DNA of 29,983 nucleotides from an uncultured Acetatifactor sp. (GCF_910585425.1 NZ_CAJUCP010000069.1:1-29983); one strand, 5' to 3'. Numbered from the stretch's first letter, positions 14,613 through 22,254 are shown. The notes: generated from the sequence alone by a model not told the origin. Numbers and translations are program-made.

Positions 14613-15635
14613 ATGAACAGGACGAACTCTACCCCTACTATGAAAGACGTGGCCGCGGAGGCGGGCGTGGCCCTGGGCACGGTGTCAAAGGTGGTCAACG
14701 GCCTGCCCGTTGGCGATTCCTACCGCGTCCGCGTGGAAGAGGCTATCCGGAAGCTGAACTATCAGGTCAACAGCTACGCCCAGGGCCTGAAGCTGAACAA
14801 GACCCGCACGGTGGCCCTGTTGATTCCCAACACCACGGAGCCCTTCTTCGGCTCTCTGGTGAACCACATCAATGTCTCCCTGCTGAAGCGCCAGTACCGG
14901 ATGTTGCTGTGCTGCACCGACCTCCACGGCGGGCTGGAGCAGGAGTATGTGAACATGGTGCAGCAGAACAAGGTGGACGGCATCATCGGTCTCACTTACG
15001 ATCCGAATCTGAAGGTAGACGCAGGCACGCCCTATGTGTCCATCGACCGCTCCGCAGGGCCGGGCGTCCCCTGTGTGGCCAGCGACAACTTCGCCGGGGG
15101 GCAGCTGGCGGCGGAGAAGCTGGCGGATTTGGGCTGCCGGAGGGTGGCGTTCCTGCGGACGGGTTCCTCCCTGGACAATGAGCCCAACAAGCGCAAGGCC
15201 GGGTTCGAGAACGGATGTCTCTCCAGGAATCTTTCCTATGAGATGAAGATCATCAATGATGGGGATTCCTATGAGGAGTTCGACAGGTTCCTGATCTCCC
15301 ATATGGGGGATGGGAAGCTGGGATTCGACGGGCTTTTCTGCGTGACGGACAGCCTGGCGTATTACATCCTGAAGGTGCTGCGCAGACTGGGCCTGAGAGT
15401 GCCTGAAGACGTGCAGATAATCGGCTTTGACGGCATCCGGCATCTGGGGTTCCACGATTATGTGTGCTCCACCATCGTGCAGCCTGTGGAAGAGATTGCA
15501 GAGATGTGCGTGACGCTGCTCCTGCAGGAGAACATGCCGGTAAAGCCTCCTCTGGTGTGTCTGCCGGTGTCCTACGCTTATGGGGGCACCACGGCTGAGG
15601 GCAGGGAAGAGGCCGCTCCCCTATCACAGCAGTAG
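14613..15635 (+). CDS. LacI-family transcriptional regulator of the sugar locus
   Basis: This 340-residue regulator has an N-terminal LacI helix-turn-helix, TMKDVAAEAGVALGTVSKVVNG (residues 9-30), and a hinge helix around YQVNSYAQGLKLNKT. A periplasmic-binding-protein-like effector domain follows (VALLIPNTTEPFFG, CVASDNFAGGQLAAEKL, VQIIGFDGI). The effector is probably a sugar imported or released by the adjacent system. The start is the ATG at 14613, with GGAG six bases upstream; ATGs at 14526, 14589 and 14601 are less likely, the first because it lies on the -10 box. It is divergent from the transport operon, and four AACGTT-centred boxes lie between and within the two leaders. The oxidoreductase at 5.5-6.7 kb has similar boxes. 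Confidence 0.92.
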   Translation: MNRTNSTPTMKDVAAEAGVALGTVSKVVNGLPVGDSYRVRVEEAIRKLNYQVNSYAQGLKLNKTRTVALLIPNTTEPFFGSLVNHINVSLLKRQYRMLLCCTDLHGGLEQEYVNMVQQNKVDGIIGLTYDPNLKVDAGTPYVSIDRSAGPGVPCVASDNFAGGQLAAEKLADLGCRRVAFLRTGSSLDNEPNKRKAGFENGCLSRNLSYEMKIINDGDSYEEFDRFLISHMGDGKLGFDGLFCVTDSLAYYILKVLRRLGLRVPEDVQIIGFDGIRHLGFHDYVCSTIVQPVEEIAEMCVTLLLQENMPVKPPLVCLPVSYAYGGTTAEGREEAAPLSQQ

Positions 15636-15643
15636 TCCTTTTC

Positions 15644-15678
15644 GGAACTGGAACTATAAGTTATAGATGAACAGTTCC
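15644..15678. terminator. Hairpin between convergent regulator and NUDIX genes
   Basis: GGAACTG (15644-15650) and CAGTTCC (15672-15678) form the outer stem, and CTATAAGTTATAG forms an inner palindrome. It lies 9 bases after the regulator stop and 26 bases beyond the NUDIX stop. A bidirectional terminator is likely from position, although there is no clear T-run. Confidence 0.5.
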
Positions 15679-15703
15679 CTGCCTCCTGGCGGAAACGACT
15701 TTC

Positions 15704-16195
15704 TCAGGACCATACATCACTATCCCAGCGCCTGCACCCCAGATACCGCGGAATCTCGTCCTGAATCAATTCGGATATCCTCCCATTGATCTGCACTGGG
15801 AAAAACATCAGCCCATCCGCTTCCCGGACAGGCAGCCACAGGCTCTCCTCCTGCTGAAAGTCTGCCTCCGTAGGCTTCTCGCGCCTTTCCCCGGTGAGTT
15901 CCGCCAGAAAGATATGGACCGCTCTGTGGGCATATTCCCTGTAAGCTTCCATGGCAGGGTCATGCAGCATATAATCGTTGATTTCCTCCGCCAGGGCCAC
16001 AAAGCGCAGCACCCGCACATGATATCCCGTCTCCTCCAGCACCTCCCGCACCAGCGCCTCCTCCATGGTCTCGAAATCATGCTGCCCGCCGCCGGGCAGA
16101 TCATAATATATATCGCCTGTCCGGGATACACACCTGTTCACCAGAATCCGCCCCTCCGACACCAACAGAGCCTTGGATGAATTCCTTATCGCCAT
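15704..16195 (-). CDS. NUDIX hydrolase
   Basis: This 163-residue enzyme is a single NUDIX domain that cleaves nucleoside-diphosphate-linked compounds. The NUDIX box fits exactly: G36-x5-E42-x7-R50-E51-V-x-E54-E55-x-G57, the metal-binding loop-helix. The substrate is not readable; the sequence around it (YYDLPGGGQHDFE) is of the general MutT-like kind. The start at the ATG at 16195 is preferred because the family fold begins there (MAIRNSSKALLV) and AGGTGA precedes it at good spacing. The frame stays open to 16351, but that extension is not family-like. The 233 bases between this gene and spmB hold no other gene I can support. Confidence 0.85.
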   Translation of the reverse strand: MAIRNSSKALLVSEGRILVNRCVSRTGDIYYDLPGGGQHDFETMEEALVREVLEETGYHVRVLRFVALAEEINDYMLHDPAMEAYREYAHRAVHIFLAELTGERREKPTEADFQQEESLWLPVREADGLMFFPVQINGRISELIQDEIPRYLGCRRWDSDVWS

Positions 16196-16428
16196 ACTTG
16201 TCACCTGCCTTTCCAGATGCTTCCTTTGTTTCCTGAACGCCATTGCATTGCGAGCGGCAGCCTCCCCTTCACTGTGCACTCCGAAATCCTCCGTTTTCAT
16301 GAACATCCGTTCGTCACCAGCGCTTTCATCTGTCCAATCATCGCCTTGCACACACCTTCTTTCTTCATCATAGTATCATAATTCGCCCTGATCCGCATTA
16401 AAAATATAATATTTATATCCCCAGCGTA

Positions 16429-16956
16429 TCACACCATCCACCTGGCCAGCACCACGCTCATCACCGTCCCCGCCAGGGTGGCCAGCAGCGCCCCGGCCAA
16501 GGTGAACCTTGTCTTCGTCACCTTCGCCGCCAGGAAATACACGCTCATGGTGTAGAACACCGTCTCTGTGCAGCTCATGAGGATGGAGGTCAGCATCCCT
16601 GCATAGGAGTCCGGCCCGGAGGTGCGGAACACGTCCAATACCAGCCCCGTGGACGCAGAGGAGGAGAACAGCTTCACCACCAGCAGGGGCATCAACTGGA
16701 CAGGCAGCCCCACGGCAGCGGCGGCAGGGCCAAGCACTGTCCCCAGCATCTCGAAGAAGCCCGAGGCCCGCAGCATCCCCACCGCCACCAGCAGGCCGAT
16801 GAGGGTGGGCACGATGTCCACCACGATCTTCAGCCCCTCCTTTGCCCCCTTCAGGAAGGTCTCGTACACCTTTACCCCGGAGACGAAGCCATAGCCCACG
16901 ATGAAGAAGATCAGGATGGGGATGATGATGTCCGAAAGATGCGCCAGTGCGTTCAT
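16429..16956 (-). CDS. spmB: Spore maturation protein B
   Basis: This 175-residue integral membrane protein works with SpmA in spore core dehydration and heat resistance in Bacillus and Clostridium. It matches the nucleoside-recognition/gate-like fold of SpmB. Recognisable stretches are SDIIIPILIFFIVGYGFVSG near the start, VPTLIGLLVAVGMLRASG, and SSSASTGLVLDVFRTSGPDS with CTETVFYTMSVYF later. Its length is that of the usual family (about 175-180). Its ATG at 16956 overlaps the spmA stop by four bases (ATGA), so translation is coupled. It is the second and last gene of the pair; no strong terminator follows. Confidence 0.92.
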   Translation of the reverse strand: MNALAHLSDIIIPILIFFIVGYGFVSGVKVYETFLKGAKEGLKIVVDIVPTLIGLLVAVGMLRASGFFEMLGTVLGPAAAAVGLPVQLMPLLVVKLFSSSASTGLVLDVFRTSGPDSYAGMLTSILMSCTETVFYTMSVYFLAAKVTKTRFTLAGALLATLAGTVMSVVLARWMV

Positions 16957-17675
16957 GCCGTCCTCCCTCCCCTGTCCTTGATTTTGCAGTACGCAATCGC
17001 CACCAGGGTGCTCACCAGCGTGGCCGCGATGGCCGGAGCGATGATTGCCGTGGGGTTGGCGCTGCCGTACTGGGCCCTGTAGGCGATCATGTTCACGGGG
17101 ATCAGCTGCAGGGATGAGATATTGAGGATCAGGAAAATGCACATCTCATTGCTGGCGCGCCTGTCCCGGCTCTTTCCCGGGCCGCCCCGGCCTGCACTCT
17201 CCTGCCTTCGGAAGCTTTCTCCTGCCCCGGATTCCTTTAAGCTCCTTCCTCGGCGGACGCCCCCTTCTCCGTATTCCGCCTCCAGGTACTCCGGGTTCCC
17301 CCTCTGGGCCTCCAGCTTCGCCAGCTCCTCCATGGCTTTTAAGCCAGCCGGGGTGCAGGCCCAGCCCAGCCCCAGGACATTCGCTATGATGTTCGTCGCT
17401 ATGTACTCCCCCGCAGGATGCCCCTGGGGAATCCGCGGAAACAGGAACCGCAGGAATGGCCGGATTCCCCTTGTGAGCCTTTCAACCAGCCCGGCCTTCC
17501 CGGCCACCTCCATCAGCCCCATCCACAGCGCCACCACCCCGGCCATGGTGATGCAGAGGGATACCGCCTCCCCCGCGCTGTCCAGGGCCGCGTTGGTCAC
17601 CTCCGCCATGTGTCCCGTGGCAGCTCCGTAAAGCACCGCCAGCAATATCATGCACGCCCAGATTGCATTCAACAT
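16953..17675 (-). CDS. spmA: Spore maturation protein A, with a low-complexity insertion
   Basis: This 240-residue membrane protein is the SpmB partner. Conserved parts are MLNAIWACMILLAVLYG at the N-terminus, AGVVALWMGLMEVAGKAGL (45-63), NIIANVLGLGWACTPAGLKAMEEL (95-118) and ASNEMCIFLILNISSLQLIPVN (174-195). Family members run about 195-205 residues without interruption from the EEL helix to ASNEM. Here about 50 residues rich in Gly, Arg, Glu and Ser (about 124-173) are inserted between them, in a loop expected to lie outside the membrane. The inserted DNA keeps frame. The start is the ATG at 17675 with only a weak ribosome binding site. I do not see a convincing sporulation-sigma promoter upstream. 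Confidence 0.9.
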   Translation of the reverse strand: MLNAIWACMILLAVLYGAATGHMAEVTNAALDSAGEAVSLCITMAGVVALWMGLMEVAGKAGLVERLTRGIRPFLRFLFPRIPQGHPAGEYIATNIIANVLGLGWACTPAGLKAMEELAKLEAQRGNPEYLEAEYGEGGVRRGRSLKESGAGESFRRQESAGRGGPGKSRDRRASNEMCIFLILNISSLQLIPVNMIAYRAQYGSANPTAIIAPAIAATLVSTLVAIAYCKIKDRGGRTA

Positions 17676-17785
17676 ATTCTATACCACGCAAATATCTTTT
17701 TACAGCATATGCGCGGGAATATCCAAAATTGCAGATGTCATAAGTAAACTATGTAAACATTTCGATATGATTATAAGCATATCTA

Positions 17786-17814
17786 TTTTCATATCCGGCC
17801 GAGTCTGGTATAAT
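17786..17814 (+). promoter_or_regulatory. Extended -10 promoter of the 42-codon gene
   Basis: TATAAT at 17809-17814 is preceded by TGG (TGnTATAAT), with TTTTCA (4 of 6) 17 bases upstream at 17786-17791. Transcription would begin near 17821. Confidence 0.7.
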
Positions 17815-17847
17815 ATTGTCCATACATAACGAAAGGAGATTTTAGAC

Positions 17848-17976
17848 ATGTATGAATTCTTAGATTCCGCCGTGAACATACTTTTCCTGGTATGCGCTGC
17901 GGCCACGTTTGTCACTATCCTGGCCAAAAGGGCAAAGGACAAAAAAGAGAAGTCTAAGGACGATGAGAACAAATAA
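17848..17976 (+). CDS. 42-residue single-pass membrane mini-protein
   Basis: This small gene has every sign of being real: an extended -10 promoter, AAAGGAGA nine bases before the ATG, an open frame of 42 codons, and a strong terminator starting eight bases after the stop. The protein has a short polar start (MYEFLDSAVN), one hydrophobic helix of about 17 residues (9-26, ending VTILAK) and a highly charged Lys/Asp/Glu tail (KRAKDKKEKSKDDENK). This predicts one membrane span with a cytoplasmic tail. I do not recognise the family. It stands alone between spmA (divergent) and the coat protein genes (convergent). A link to sporulation would be inference from position; the promoter looks like a vegetative sigma-A one. 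Confidence 0.75.
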   Translation: MYEFLDSAVNILFLVCAAATFVTILAKRAKDKKEKSKDDENK

Positions 17977-17983
17977 AAAGCCC

Positions 17984-18024
17984 GAAAAAGCGCCCCAGGC
18001 CAATCTGCCCGAGAGCGCTTTTTC
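17984..18024. terminator. Bidirectional intrinsic terminator
   Basis: GAAAAAGCGC (17984-17993) and GCGCTTTTTC (18015-18024) are perfect inverted repeats. The T-run is in the 3' arm on either strand, and a further TTTTT follows on the minus strand. It serves the plus-strand mini-gene and the minus-strand coat protein gene. Confidence 0.85.
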
Positions 18025-18064
18025 TGTCCTTCTCCGGTTCGCTTCCCGCGGGGCTATCTGCCGC

Positions 18065-18319
18065 CTACAGCGTCCCCTGAGTGAACAGGCTCTTCACATG
18101 AGCCACCTCTTCCGCTGTGGCCTTGCTGGCGGGCACGTAATAGGACTTCTCCCTGGCGATCTGGTAAAGCTCCTCCTGGGACTGCTCGCAGGCGTTCCGG
18201 ATCTGCTTCAGGGTCTGCTTCAGCTCCTTGTTCTCGGACTGGGCGATCATGCCCGCGTAGCGGGTCAGCTCACCGTTGATGCCTGCCAGTGTATCTGCTA
18301 CCATTGTCTTTTCCTGCAT
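18065..18319 (-). CDS. CotF-like spore coat protein
   Basis: This 84-residue protein is largely two helices. An ADTLAGINGELTRYAGMIAQSEN half is followed by an LKQTLKQIRNACEQSQEELYQIAREKSYYVPAS half. That pattern, including the Tyr-Tyr-x-Pro-Ala motif near the end, is that of CotF-type coat proteins (PF07875) of Bacillus and Clostridia. It starts at the ATG at 18319 behind GAGG with 7 bases. The gene directly upstream (18358-18543) has related character and probably lies in the same transcript, 38 bases apart. Expression would be expected in the mother cell late in sporulation, but I could not identify a sigma-K promoter. Confidence 0.8.
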   Translation of the reverse strand: MQEKTMVADTLAGINGELTRYAGMIAQSENKELKQTLKQIRNACEQSQEELYQIAREKSYYVPASKATAEEVAHVKSLFTQGTL

Positions 18320-18357
18320 GTCTCTACCTCTCATTCTGGAATTCGTTCAACTTCGGG

Positions 18358-18543
18358 TTAGTTCAAGAACTTCATAAGCTGCTCTTTGTTGTCCATGGCG
18401 GACCTGGCGCCTTTCTCAAAGAACTGCCTGACCTGGGGATCCTCCGCCTCTTTCGCGTATGCCTGCATCTTGCAGTGGGTGGTGTCGAATCCGCCGATGA
18501 GATGACGCAGATTCTGCAAATCAAGTTCTGAAATATTGCTCAT
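18358..18543 (-). CDS. Small CotF-partner-like helical protein (putative spore coat)
   Basis: This 61-residue protein (MSNISELDLQNLRHLIGG...) is helical with conserved-looking His, Cys and Lys residues (THCKMQAYAKEA) and ends in NKEQLMKFLN. Proteins of this look usually lie next to CotF-like genes in Lachnospiraceae and related Clostridia. They resemble the ferritin-like N-terminal half of coat proteins, so a coat role is likely but unproven. The ATG at 18543 has AGAGG eight bases upstream; the longer open frame (to 18708) lacks family sequence. The 195 bases between this start and the terminator at 18739 hold no gene I can support. Confidence 0.65.
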   Translation of the reverse strand: MSNISELDLQNLRHLIGGFDTTHCKMQAYAKEAEDPQVRQFFEKGARSAMDNKEQLMKFLN

Positions 18544-18738
18544 TTTCCATACCTCTCTTCCCGGCGGCACAGTCTTTTCCGTCAGACCCATGCCGCCCTG
18601 AACCTTATATCTGACCATTCTTCCATCAACAGGGCTGCACTCCCGGCAGAAAGCCTGCAATGGACGCTTTCGCCGCTTGAGCACAAGCTTATTATTGTCC
18701 CTCCGCAAAAATATATACCTGCCAAAGGCCGCAAATGC

Positions 18739-18781
18739 AAAAGACCAGAAACCGACAAAATTGTCAGATTCTGGTCTTTTT
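18739..18781. terminator. Intrinsic terminator of the rsmI operon
   Basis: AAAAGACCAGAA (18739-18750) and TTCTGGTCTTTTT (18769-18781) pair, with further ACAA/TTGT pairing inside, and T-runs follow on both strands. It lies 51 bases after the DUF6472-like stop and closes the long minus-strand housekeeping run. Confidence 0.85.
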
Positions 18782-18831
18782 CTGATGATATCCTCTGCGT
18801 TGCCCCACGCGGCATTCCGCTGCCGCAGCCG

Positions 18832-19011
18832 TCACAACTGATGCCTGACTACGCCATATTCGTCGTCCAGCCTGTAGTAGGGGCATTCCCTCTGATTCCC
18901 TGTCAGGAACCGGTACATCTCATCCTCGTCCAGATCCATCAGGCAGTAATAGCATTCATCGTCCTCATCGTACACATAGTTGACACATGTGTCACAATTC
19001 TCAGCAGCCAT
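18832..19011 (-). CDS. DUF6472-like 59-residue cysteine-rich protein
   Basis: This tiny protein has the motifs CDTC (6-9) and CYYC (20-23), plus a fifth Cys at 43, among many Asp, Glu and Tyr residues. The four paired Cys suggest a small zinc-binding (rubredoxin-knuckle) fold. Its pattern (NCDTCVNYVYDEDDECYYC ... YRFL ... CPYYR) matches what I remember of DUF6472, found mostly in Lachnospiraceae and of unknown function. The ATG at 19011 has GAGGAGGGAGAG just upstream. It lies 93 bases downstream of rsmI and before the operon terminator, so it is likely co-transcribed with the rRNA methyltransferase. Confidence 0.8.
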   Translation of the reverse strand: MAAENCDTCVNYVYDEDDECYYCLMDLDEDEMYRFLTGNQRECPYYRLDDEYGVVRHQL

Positions 19012-19104
19012 TCTCTCCCTCCTCGCCAGGCCTGCGCGGCACTGCGGCCAGGAGCCCGCCGCCTAGGCTGCATAGCCCAAAATCCCGCCGCCGGGCCTGT
19101 CCTC

Positions 19105-19959
19105 TTACGTCTCCTGCTCCAGGCCGTGGAGCTTTGCGTAAATCTCCCGCTTCCCCACGCCCCGGTCCCTGGCCACCTGCTTCATGGCCGCCTTGCCGTC
19201 CATGCCCTGCCGCTCATAATATTCCATATGCTCCGCAATGGACATGGACTCCCATGAGGCGATCTCCTCCTGCCGCAGCTCCTCCCGGTCCCTCCCCGCC
19301 ACCACCAGCACATACTCTCCCCTGGGCTCTTCCTTCTCGTAGAAGGCCAGCGCCTGGGAAAGCGTGGTGGGCATCACGGTCTCGAATCTCTTGGTCAGCT
19401 CCCTGCAGAGGGTGGCCCGCCTGTCCCCCAGGGCCTCCAGCAGCTCCGCCAGCGTCCCCTTCAAGTGGTGGGGCGCCTCATAGAGGACCATGGTGCGGGG
19501 CTCTCCCGCCAGCTCCCCCAGGACGGCCCGCCGCTCCCTCTTCTCCCTGGGCAGGAAGCCCTCGAAGCAGAATCTCCTGGTGGGCAGCCCGGACAGGGTC
19601 AGCGCCACGATGCATGCGGACGGCCCCGGCAGGCTGGTCACCGGCACATTGCCCTCCTGGCACATGGCCACCAGCACCTCCCCGGGATCCGAGATGGCAG
19701 GTGTCCCCGCGTCCGTGATCAGCGCCACGTCCTCCCCGGCCAGGAGCCTTCCCACCAACTGCCTTGCCTTCTCCACCTTATTGTACTCGTGGTAGCTGGT
19801 CATGGGCGTATGGATGTCGAAATGGTTCAGCAGCTTCACGCTGTTGCGCGTGTCCTCTGCCGCAATCACGTCCACCGCCCGCAAGGTCTCCACGACCCTG
19901 GGCGTCATGTCCTGCAGATTCCCAATGGGCGTGGCGCACAGATATAATGTTCCCGCCAT
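19105..19959 (-). CDS. rsmI: 16S rRNA 2'-O-ribose C1402 methyltransferase
   Basis: RsmI methylates the ribose of C1402 in the decoding centre of 16S rRNA. The 284-residue sequence has the tetrapyrrole-methylase fold. TPIGNLQDMTPR is at 10-21, IAAEDTRNS near 32-40 and VALITDAGTPAISDPG near 78-93. PGPSACIVALTLSGLPT and FCFEGFLPREKRERR follow. The C-terminal part contains a helical domain ending in GVGKREIYAKLHGLEQE. The ATG at 19959 is chosen for GGAGGGGAA upstream; a frame back to 20016 lacks family sequence. It is at the same place as in B. subtilis, after the trmN6/yabB gene, 102 bases downstream of it. Confidence 0.95.
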   Translation of the reverse strand: MAGTLYLCATPIGNLQDMTPRVVETLRAVDVIAAEDTRNSVKLLNHFDIHTPMTSYHEYNKVEKARQLVGRLLAGEDVALITDAGTPAISDPGEVLVAMCQEGNVPVTSLPGPSACIVALTLSGLPTRRFCFEGFLPREKRERRAVLGELAGEPRTMVLYEAPHHLKGTLAELLEALGDRRATLCRELTKRFETVMPTTLSQALAFYEKEEPRGEYVLVVAGRDREELRQEEIASWESMSIAEHMEYYERQGMDGKAAMKQVARDRGVGKREIYAKLHGLEQET

Positions 19960-20061
19960 TTCCCCTCCCTTCCGGCGCTGCTCCGCGCATCCGCCGCCTG
20001 CTCCGGCTTCCGGCATTGCCTGCGCCCCGAAGCCCGACCGACCAAATCCCGGAGCTGCGCC

Positions 20062-20883
20062 TCAGTATCCGTAGACCTCCCTGATCTCCGGCATGTACAC
20101 CCCCGGCTCCCGGAACACGATCAGGGGCTTCTCCACCGTCATCCTGGCCCGTCCGCCCCGCACGGCCTCCAGCAGCACCATATTGGGCTCCCTGTCCGCA
20201 TAGGGGTATACCAGCTGCATCCGCTTGGGCTCCAGCCCATGCCGCGCCAGCGACACCATGATCTCCGCCAGCCGGAAGGGCCTGTGCACCAGGAAGAAAT
20301 GCCCCCCGGGCTTCAGGAGCTTCCCGGTCTGCCGGGCCACATCCTCGAAGGTGCAGAGGATCTCATGCCGGGCGATGGCCTTCGGGGCCTCCGGATTGGC
20401 AATCCCGTGCTGCCCGATCATATAGGGCGGATTGCATGTGATACAGTCAAAAGAAGCAGACGGGAACAGATGGTCTGCTTCTTTGATATCTCCTGTGACG
20501 ATGTCTATCCTGTCCGAAAGGCCGTTGAGCTCCACGCTCCTCGCCGCCATATCCGCGCTGTCGGCCTGGATCTCCAGCCCTGTCAGATGGGCGCAATGGT
20601 ACTTGGCCTCCATCAGGAGGGGGATGATCCCCGTCCCGGTGCCCAGGTCCAGCAGCCTGTCCGAGGCCCTTGCCCGGGCAAAGCCTGTCAGGAGCACCGC
20701 GTCCATCCCGAAGCAGAATTTCTCCGGATGCTGTATGATGCGGTAGCCGTTCCGCTCCAGGTCGTCGATGCGCTCTCCCTTTTTAAGCCTGGCCGTCTCC
20801 TGCCCCCCGCTGTCCCTCCGGGGCTCTCCCTTCCCGTCTGTTCCTGTTGTCATTGCGGTTCTTTCCATTCTGGTTGTTCTCAC
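20062..20883 (-). CDS. trmN6: tRNA1(Val) adenine-37 N6-methyltransferase-like (YabB/TrmN6)
   Basis: This is a class I SAM-dependent N6-adenine methyltransferase of the YfiC/TrmN6 family. Motif I is LLDLGTGTGI (77-86), a GLEIQ acidic strand follows, and the catalytic NPPY is at 151-154. The N-terminal HPEKFCFGMDAVLL segment, conserved in the family, is at 52-65. The gene follows ricT, as in B. subtilis (yaaT-yabA-yabB), though yabA is missing here. The start is uncertain: a GTG at 20883 has AGGG at good spacing but makes a 101-base overlap with ricT. ATGs at 20868 and 20853 lack clear ribosome binding sites but give the more usual length. Residues 1-35 are not conserved. Confidence 0.88.
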   Translation of the reverse strand: MRTTRMERTAMTTGTDGKGEPRRDSGGQETARLKKGERIDDLERNGYRIIQHPEKFCFGMDAVLLTGFARARASDRLLDLGTGTGIIPLLMEAKYHCAHLTGLEIQADSADMAARSVELNGLSDRIDIVTGDIKEADHLFPSASFDCITCNPPYMIGQHGIANPEAPKAIARHEILCTFEDVARQTGKLLKPGGHFFLVHRPFRLAEIMVSLARHGLEPKRMQLVYPYADREPNMVLLEAVRGGRARMTVEKPLIVFREPGVYMPEIREVYGY

Positions 20884-22126
20884 GGTTTCCCTGGTTCTGG
20901 CTGCTCTGGCGGTTCCTGTTCTGATGCCTGGGCGTGTCGTGGCGGCGCCTGTTGCCGGAACGCTCCTCCGTGGGCTGCTTCGTCCCGGGGCGCTGGGCCT
21001 GCTGCCTCTGCTCCGTCTCGAAGCGCCTGCCGCCCTGCCTCTGCTGCCCGCCGCGCTGTCCCTGCTGCCTGCCCTCGGCGCGCTGGCCGGGCCTGCGATC
21101 GACCTCCGTGCGCTGTACGAGCGGCCTCTGGCCCTCTCCGCCCTGCTGAGCGGGCGGCCTGCGGCTCCCCTGCCTGTTCCTGGCGTTCTGCCGCTGGGCC
21201 TCCTCCGCCCTGCTCATCAGCTCCTGCTCCTGCCTCTGCCACTCTTCCTCCTCCAGGCGCTCCAGCTCCTGAAGCTCTTCCTTGGACAGCTCCATCTTCT
21301 CCTTCTTGCTGTGCCTGCGCCTGAAGTGCAGCTTTTCCACAGGATATTCCTTGATCTCCTTCTCGTCCCCCGCGTCTATGACCACCTTCACAAGCTGGCG
21401 CAGCACATTGACGCTCTGCACCGTGCCCTTCTGGCCCTCCTCCGTGGTGACCGGATCCCCGATGCCGGGAAGCCGCCTGTTCAGCTCCTCGTAGGTCTCC
21501 TCCTCGTTTTTCAGGCAGCACATGAGCCTGCCGCACACGCCGGATATCTTCGCCGGATTCAGGGACAGGTTCTGCTCCTTTGCCATCTTGATGGACACAG
21601 GGACGAAGTCCGCCAGATAGCTGTGGCAGCACAGCGGCCGGCCGCAGATGCCGATGCCCCCCACGATTTTGGTCTCGTCCCGAACCCCGATCTGGCGCAG
21701 CTCTATCCTGGTCTTGAAGACGCTGGCCAAATCCTTCACCAGCTCCCGGAAGTCAATCCTGCCGTCAGCCGTAAAGTAGAACAGCACCTTATTGTTGTCA
21801 AAGGTATATTCCGCGTCGATCAGCTTCATCTCCAGCCCATGGTCGCGGATCTTCTCCAGGCATATCCTGAATGCCTCCTTCTCCTTGCCCCGGTTGGCTT
21901 CCTCCTGCTCCACGTCCCGCTGGTTCGCGATGCGGATCACAGGCTTCAGGGGCTGTACCACCTTCTCCTCGGAGACCTCCATGGCGCCCGCCATCACCGT
22001 GCCGAACTCAATGCCCCTGGCCGTCTCCACGATCACATGGTCGCCTTTTTTTATCTCAAACTCCAGCGGATCGAAGAAATAAATCTTGCCCGCCGTCCGG
22101 AATCTGACGCCTATCACTCTAACCAT
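20783..22126 (-). CDS. ricT: PSP1-domain protein RicT (YaaT) with a long disordered tail
   Basis: In B. subtilis RicT joins RicA and RicF in a complex that helps RNase Y process mRNA and influences sporulation and competence. Residues 1-275 are the PSP1 domain (MVRVIGVRFRTAGKIYFFDP). The conserved cysteines are C161/C166/C167 (GICGRPLCC) and C198/C203/C204 (GVCGRLMCC), known to bind iron-sulfur clusters in the complex. From about 275 to 447 comes a charged helix (EELQELERLEEEEW) and then about 150 residues of Gln/Arg/Gly/Asn-rich low complexity with RGG- and RRP-like steps. B. subtilis RicT is only about 275 residues, so this tail is an addition. Start: ATG at 22126 behind GAGGTAGATAG. Confidence 0.93.
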   Translation of the reverse strand: MVRVIGVRFRTAGKIYFFDPLEFEIKKGDHVIVETARGIEFGTVMAGAMEVSEEKVVQPLKPVIRIANQRDVEQEEANRGKEKEAFRICLEKIRDHGLEMKLIDAEYTFDNNKVLFYFTADGRIDFRELVKDLASVFKTRIELRQIGVRDETKIVGGIGICGRPLCCHSYLADFVPVSIKMAKEQNLSLNPAKISGVCGRLMCCLKNEEETYEELNRRLPGIGDPVTTEEGQKGTVQSVNVLRQLVKVVIDAGDEKEIKEYPVEKLHFRRRHSKKEKMELSKEELQELERLEEEEWQRQEQELMSRAEEAQRQNARNRQGSRRPPAQQGGEGQRPLVQRTEVDRRPGQRAEGRQQGQRGGQQRQGGRRFETEQRQQAQRPGTKQPTEERSGNRRRHDTPRHQNRNRQSSQNQGNRENNQNGKNRNDNRNRREGRAPEGQRGAGDGQA

Positions 22127-22254
22127 CTATCTACCTCACTCTGGCATAAGCCATATATCTGTATAAAACATGTCCTCTCATTGGATGCAGTGCTATTCTA
22201 TCACATCCTGCCCCAAAAGGCCATAGTTAATAATGGAATTTCACCATTCCACAT

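Noticed and set aside
16196..16428. A small gene upstream of the NUDIX gene (frame from about 16370, or the N-terminal extension to 16351)
   Set aside because: There are short open frames but no convincing ribosome binding site with family sequence; the NUDIX fold starts at 16195.
20880..21310. Repeat array or CRISPR in the GC-rich segment of ricT
   Set aside because: The repeats are short and irregular, follow codon usage for Gln/Arg/Gly/Asn and have no constant-length spacers.
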